A DNA stretch of 64,000 nucleotides from Bryopsis sp. KO-2023 (Eukaryota; Chlorophyta; Ulvophyceae; Bryopsidales; Bryopsidaceae), in contig BSYQ01000001.1 in assembly GCA_030272585.1 (NCBI GenBank), positions 1,178,001 to 1,242,000 of the forward strand, given 5' to 3'. Positions 61,142 to 64,000 of the stretch are shown here, piece after piece; position 1 is the stretch's first letter; the number at the start of each line of letters is the position of its first letter. Position numbers and translations under genes: made by a program. Below the pieces are notes generated by a model that saw only the letters and a list, made by a program, of their open reading frames with translations, was not told the origin of the DNA and searched no databases.

Positions 61142-61284
61142 TGTTACTTTGGGGAAACGAGAAGGTTACAAAAGACCAACAGACAACCGAGTGTTCACCC
61201 TATATCCTAAAACTGGTGGACAGATCTGTACTACAAACCCAGATCTGTACTATAAAGCCTCACTTCGATTGGGTCGTTCCAACA
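61142..61284 (-). repeat. LTR copy 3 (5' LTR of array)
   Basis: 143 bp with TGTT...AACA ends, directly flanked by the tRNA-derived segment on one side and by GTTC on the other. Confidence 0.9.
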
Positions 61285-61529
61285 GTTCCGAAATAGAAAA
61301 CAAGGGTCGCTGCCAATCGCTCTCCACGTCGCAGAAACTTGATTGCCTCCGCAACAAAGAGTGTGAAGCTGTGAAATCAGACGAGATGACCTACTATCGA
61401 GCATCGGAGCGTGTTCCAATATAAAAAGGAATTTCGCACACTGCACACTTCGAGATTCTTGCTGGGTGCGGCAACGGCCACGCTCTCGGAGGGTTTAGGT
61501 AGTATTCGGTTTTGTTGTTTCGGCTGGCT

Positions 61530-61889
61530 ATGGAGACTTTTGTTGTTTCGCTGCACCTATCTTTTCGAGAGTATGAAAAAACAATCACACAGGCGGCCCT
61601 TCTTGCGGAAGAGATGAGGCGACTCGACTCGCCGCCAACTCGACTGTCCGATTCGATGAGCGACGCCATAAGGTACGCTACATGTCCACACGCGTTTCGA
61701 TTACTTGGAGCACATGTCGACCTGGATCGAAGGAGTTTATGGAACAACCCATCGGTTCCTGTGGGGCTGCAGGGCAGTTCTGTTTTCATTGAGTGAGTTG
61801 CAGCTTGTTTGTAGTCGCAATAAAACCTTGCCTCTCTGGATAGGATTTCCACCCGATCGGGAATGATGAAGTTTGTGGAGTTTTCGTGA
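61530..61889 (+). CDS. Candidate small protein, two exons (62 aa)
   Basis: Exon 1 (61530-61672) from METFVVSLHLSFREYEKTIT ends in MSDAIR at an AAG|GTACGC donor. The acceptor at 61841-61843 (TAG) opens exon 2 (61844-61889), ISTRSGMMKFVEFS and a stop. An alternative GTGAGC donor at 61886 could extend it to an exon at about 61979. The first exon looks helical and charged. I recognise no family. Splice signals and frame agree, but the product is short. Confidence 0.35.
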
Positions 61890-62420
61890 GCAGCAAAGAG
61901 GCAGCAGGATCTGGAACTGCCAGACATCGCCCTGATGTACTTGCTTCTTTTTCCAGATACATTTTCATTTCAACACAGCCTCAGGAGGGAAGGATTGTTG
62001 TGGATGTGTGATTTCATGCTACATTGAGCACCATGTGGAAAGATAAGAATGTGGCTGTGTCGTCCTGATGGGGTGAATTGCCGAGCGGCTGCATGGACAG
62101 AATTGAGGAACAAAGCTTTTTTTTCCCTGAACTGTGGGGATTAAGGAAACAGACAAGCAGTAGAAAATCTTTAGGGGATATCCTTGGTAGTTTTTTTTTT
62201 TAAAGGCTCACTAGTGGTAGTCATCAGCATTTGGGGTTATCAGAAAGGGGGGGAAATAGTTGTAACATAGTTGGAATAGTTGAGATTAGAAAGGGGGTGA
62301 AATAGTTGTAACACAGTTGTAATAGTTGAGAAAGTAACAGTGGGAATCAAACCCAACATCGACCCATCGTTGCTGGAGACAGAGAAAACGACATATTAAC
62401 ATTAAAATAAAAAAACCCGT
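61890..62420. other. Intergenic with a short direct repeat
   Basis: An AGAAAGGGGG-GAAATAGTTGTAACA(T/C)AGTTG segment occurs twice (about 62240-62273 and 62288-62322). The right end is probably 3' UTR of the following minus-strand gene. No gene is recognised. Confidence 0.5.
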
Positions 62421-64000
62421 TTATATAAGATCCTTTTCTCCAAGATATCTTTCCAAGTCATAATATAATGACCTGATCAAAGCCGCCTTTTTCACATTTT
62501 CCTGTAACGTGAATTCGGGCTCGAAGACGATACAATCAAGCTCGCAATACTCTCGAACCAAATCGCGGTCGTTCCACGCCGGCCATCCATCGTTATCATG
62601 TGTCACATCACCTCTTGGGGGTGAAAAGACGTTTTCCGTGATCTCCTTTGAAAGTGGGCTTGGCGATTTCCTAAGCGATTGACGCGTGCCGAACGGGTCC
62701 GTTTTGACGCTCCAGATCTGGCGTGATTTGACTTGACTCGACTTTGGGAGGGCGTGACGAATATGTGGGGGGCTTGTTGCGCAGGTTCCAACATCTACCT
62801 CGGGAGATTTGGTAAGCTTACCCTGTTCACCCAAGTTGTGTGTGTTCAGTGTGTTTGAAAGTGAAATCTGATTAGGTCTAAGAAAGACCACTTGAAGTGT
62901 AGAAAAAGAGTGGAGTTGGTTGGGTTGCCACACCTTCACACATTGCTCTGGAGGATGGTGTGGCTTTTGCAGATCCATGATCACAGGAAACCCAAAATCT
63001 GGATTGCAGGGATTCAACGGATTGAGCTCCGTAGAGGAAATTCGAAGTTCTTTGACATTCTCCATGAAGATTGCCTGTTGAAACCTGTTCTCCAAAGTCT
63101 TGAGCAGATTTTTATTCAACAGTTTCAGGTCAATGATGTACGATTGGCTGTTGAAGGTCCCCATCTCTTTGTTAGCTTGCCCTTGCAAATTAATCATCAA
63201 TGGCTTGGCTGTTGGGGTGATGATTTTTTTTTCGATGGACAAGTCCTCCTTAAACACCCACACACAAACACATCAGCTGGATTGCTTCCAGCTCCACCCA
63301 ACACCACCAAGACCCAGCCATAATCAATTGTCCTTTTCCCCTAATGCAAAAGATTGCAGCCAAAAAAAGACATGTGTTCCATCTGCTGTGGGTAAAAACC
63401 TTTTTCCCCTGCAGAAGGAGTACATTACTTTTTTCCTTGAAAATTCACATACCTTTGCATTGAATCCAAACATGTTATCCGCTCTCTCCAGCAGCTTTGT
63501 GTTGGGGCACGCTTCGCATTCGATGGATCCCGACAAATGCACATCCATTGGGACTGATCCATGAAAAATGTTCACCCTCTTCATCAATGATCGTAAGGAC
63601 AACAGATCCAGGGGTGTGTCCGCCAATACGATGCTGCACACGGAAAACGTCCACACGATTCACAAACCAAGTTTTTCTCATCAAGAGCAAACAGAACAAA
63701 AAAAGACTTAAATTTTCATATGCATTGATCTAATCAGAATCCTCCTACCATTTTAGTGTGGTTTTCTTGAGGCGCATGGTATCCCCTTCCATAGGCATCT
63801 CATACTTGGTGATGATTCCTGTATTTTCTGCTGTGGATCCTGTGCTCTTGGTGTATGGCTTAATTGATTCCTGTTCAATATTCTCCGCCGGTGGATTAGC
63901 TCTTATTTCTTCGTTGAGCCGCTGAATTTCCCTTTGCGCCTTTTCCAGCTCCGTTCTCAGACTTGATATAGTCTGAGTAAGACACACATTAACACACATT
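62421..64000 (-). CDS. Unrecognised coiled-coil protein, 5' end outside the window
   Basis: The gene enters from the right edge. The first visible exon (about 63750-63985) encodes a coiled coil (LRTELEKAQREIQRLNEEIR) and ends LKKTTLKM at a GTAGGA donor. The next exon (about 63451-63634) reads LADTPLDLLSLRSLMKRVN, then SIECEACPNTKLLERADNM. The 62421-63206 part includes YIIDLKLLNKNLLKTLENRF, an Arg/Ser/Pro-rich middle and the C-terminus LIRSLYYDLERYLGEKDLI; it may contain one intron near 62800-62930. No catalytic motif is seen. The CxxC in the second exon is isolated. The family is unknown. Confidence 0.6.

Larger units (their letters stand above)
59746..61284 (-). mobile_element. Tandem TRIM-like LTR retroelement array (three LTRs, two internal regions)
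   Basis: Three near-identical 143-bp repeats (59746-59888, 60883-61025, 61142-61284) all start TGTTACTTTGGGG and end CCAACA, so each has TGTT...AACA termini. On the minus strand each of the two upstream LTRs is directly followed by a primer-binding site starting TGGTTTCGGAGCC. Internal regions are 994 bp and 116 bp. No gag or pol similarity is seen, so the element is non-autonomous. The array is flanked by GTTC at 59742-59745 and 61285-61288, a possible 4-bp target duplication. Ectopic recombination between LTRs is the usual source of such LTR-internal-LTR-internal-LTR arrays. Confidence 0.85.

Overview
The window is nuclear DNA of a photosynthetic, intron-rich eukaryote, most likely a flagellate green (probably streptophyte) alga. 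A precursor of the photosystem II subunit PsbY with a chloroplast transit region puts it in the photosynthetic lineage. A KNOX homeobox gene, a TSJT1/DUF3700 protein and an Agenet-containing protein point to Viridiplantae, and a CFAP20-domain protein fits an organism that makes cilia. The species cannot be fixed from sequence alone. Most genes are split by GT-AG introns with long T-rich acceptor tracts, and intergenic DNA is full of homopolymer runs. Exon boundaries were placed by hand from reading frame and splice consensus.

Layout: NADPH-cytochrome P450 reductase (-, 0.5-4.7 kb); a Patched/RND-type membrane protein (-, 6.6-11.6 kb); KNOX/TALE homeobox gene (+, 14.1-15.9 kb) followed by a decayed copy of part of itself; TSJT1-like DUF3700 protein (+, 17.3-18.1 kb); SEC14/CRAL-TRIO protein (+, 19.1-21.5 kb); poly(A)-binding protein (-, 23.9-26.8 kb); CDPK-like kinase without EF-hands (-, 29.0-30.8 kb); YIP1/YIPF5-type Golgi protein (-, 31.5-33.1 kb); RPA-interacting protein (+, 33.3-34.9 kb); DOT1-like methyltransferase (+, 35.5-36.2 kb); an unrecognised gene (-, 36.8-37.7 kb); a TFIIIC-type WD40 protein with an Agenet region inserted (+, 37.9-44.1 kb); an RSL1D1/UTP30 ribosomal-L1-domain protein (+, 44.5-47.3 kb); CFAP20DC (+, 47.5-50.5 kb); Pumilio/PUF protein (+, 51.3-53.5 kb); PsbY polyprotein (+, 54.7-55.7 kb).

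The last 8 kb is different. It is repeat-rich, with a 198-codon intronless ORF, fragments of an unidentified minus-strand gene, a TAAA microsatellite, and a tandem LTR-LTR-LTR array of a small non-autonomous retroelement (TRIM-like, 143-bp LTRs). Its primer-binding site matches an initiator tRNA-Met, and one unit has captured about 56 nt of that tRNA. A coiled-coil gene of unknown function runs off the right edge.

The genes do not form a pathway; this is an ordinary housekeeping neighbourhood. The most notable items are the three-unit PsbY precursor, the TFIIIC-Agenet architecture, the TRIM array with tRNA capture, and the partial KNOX duplication.
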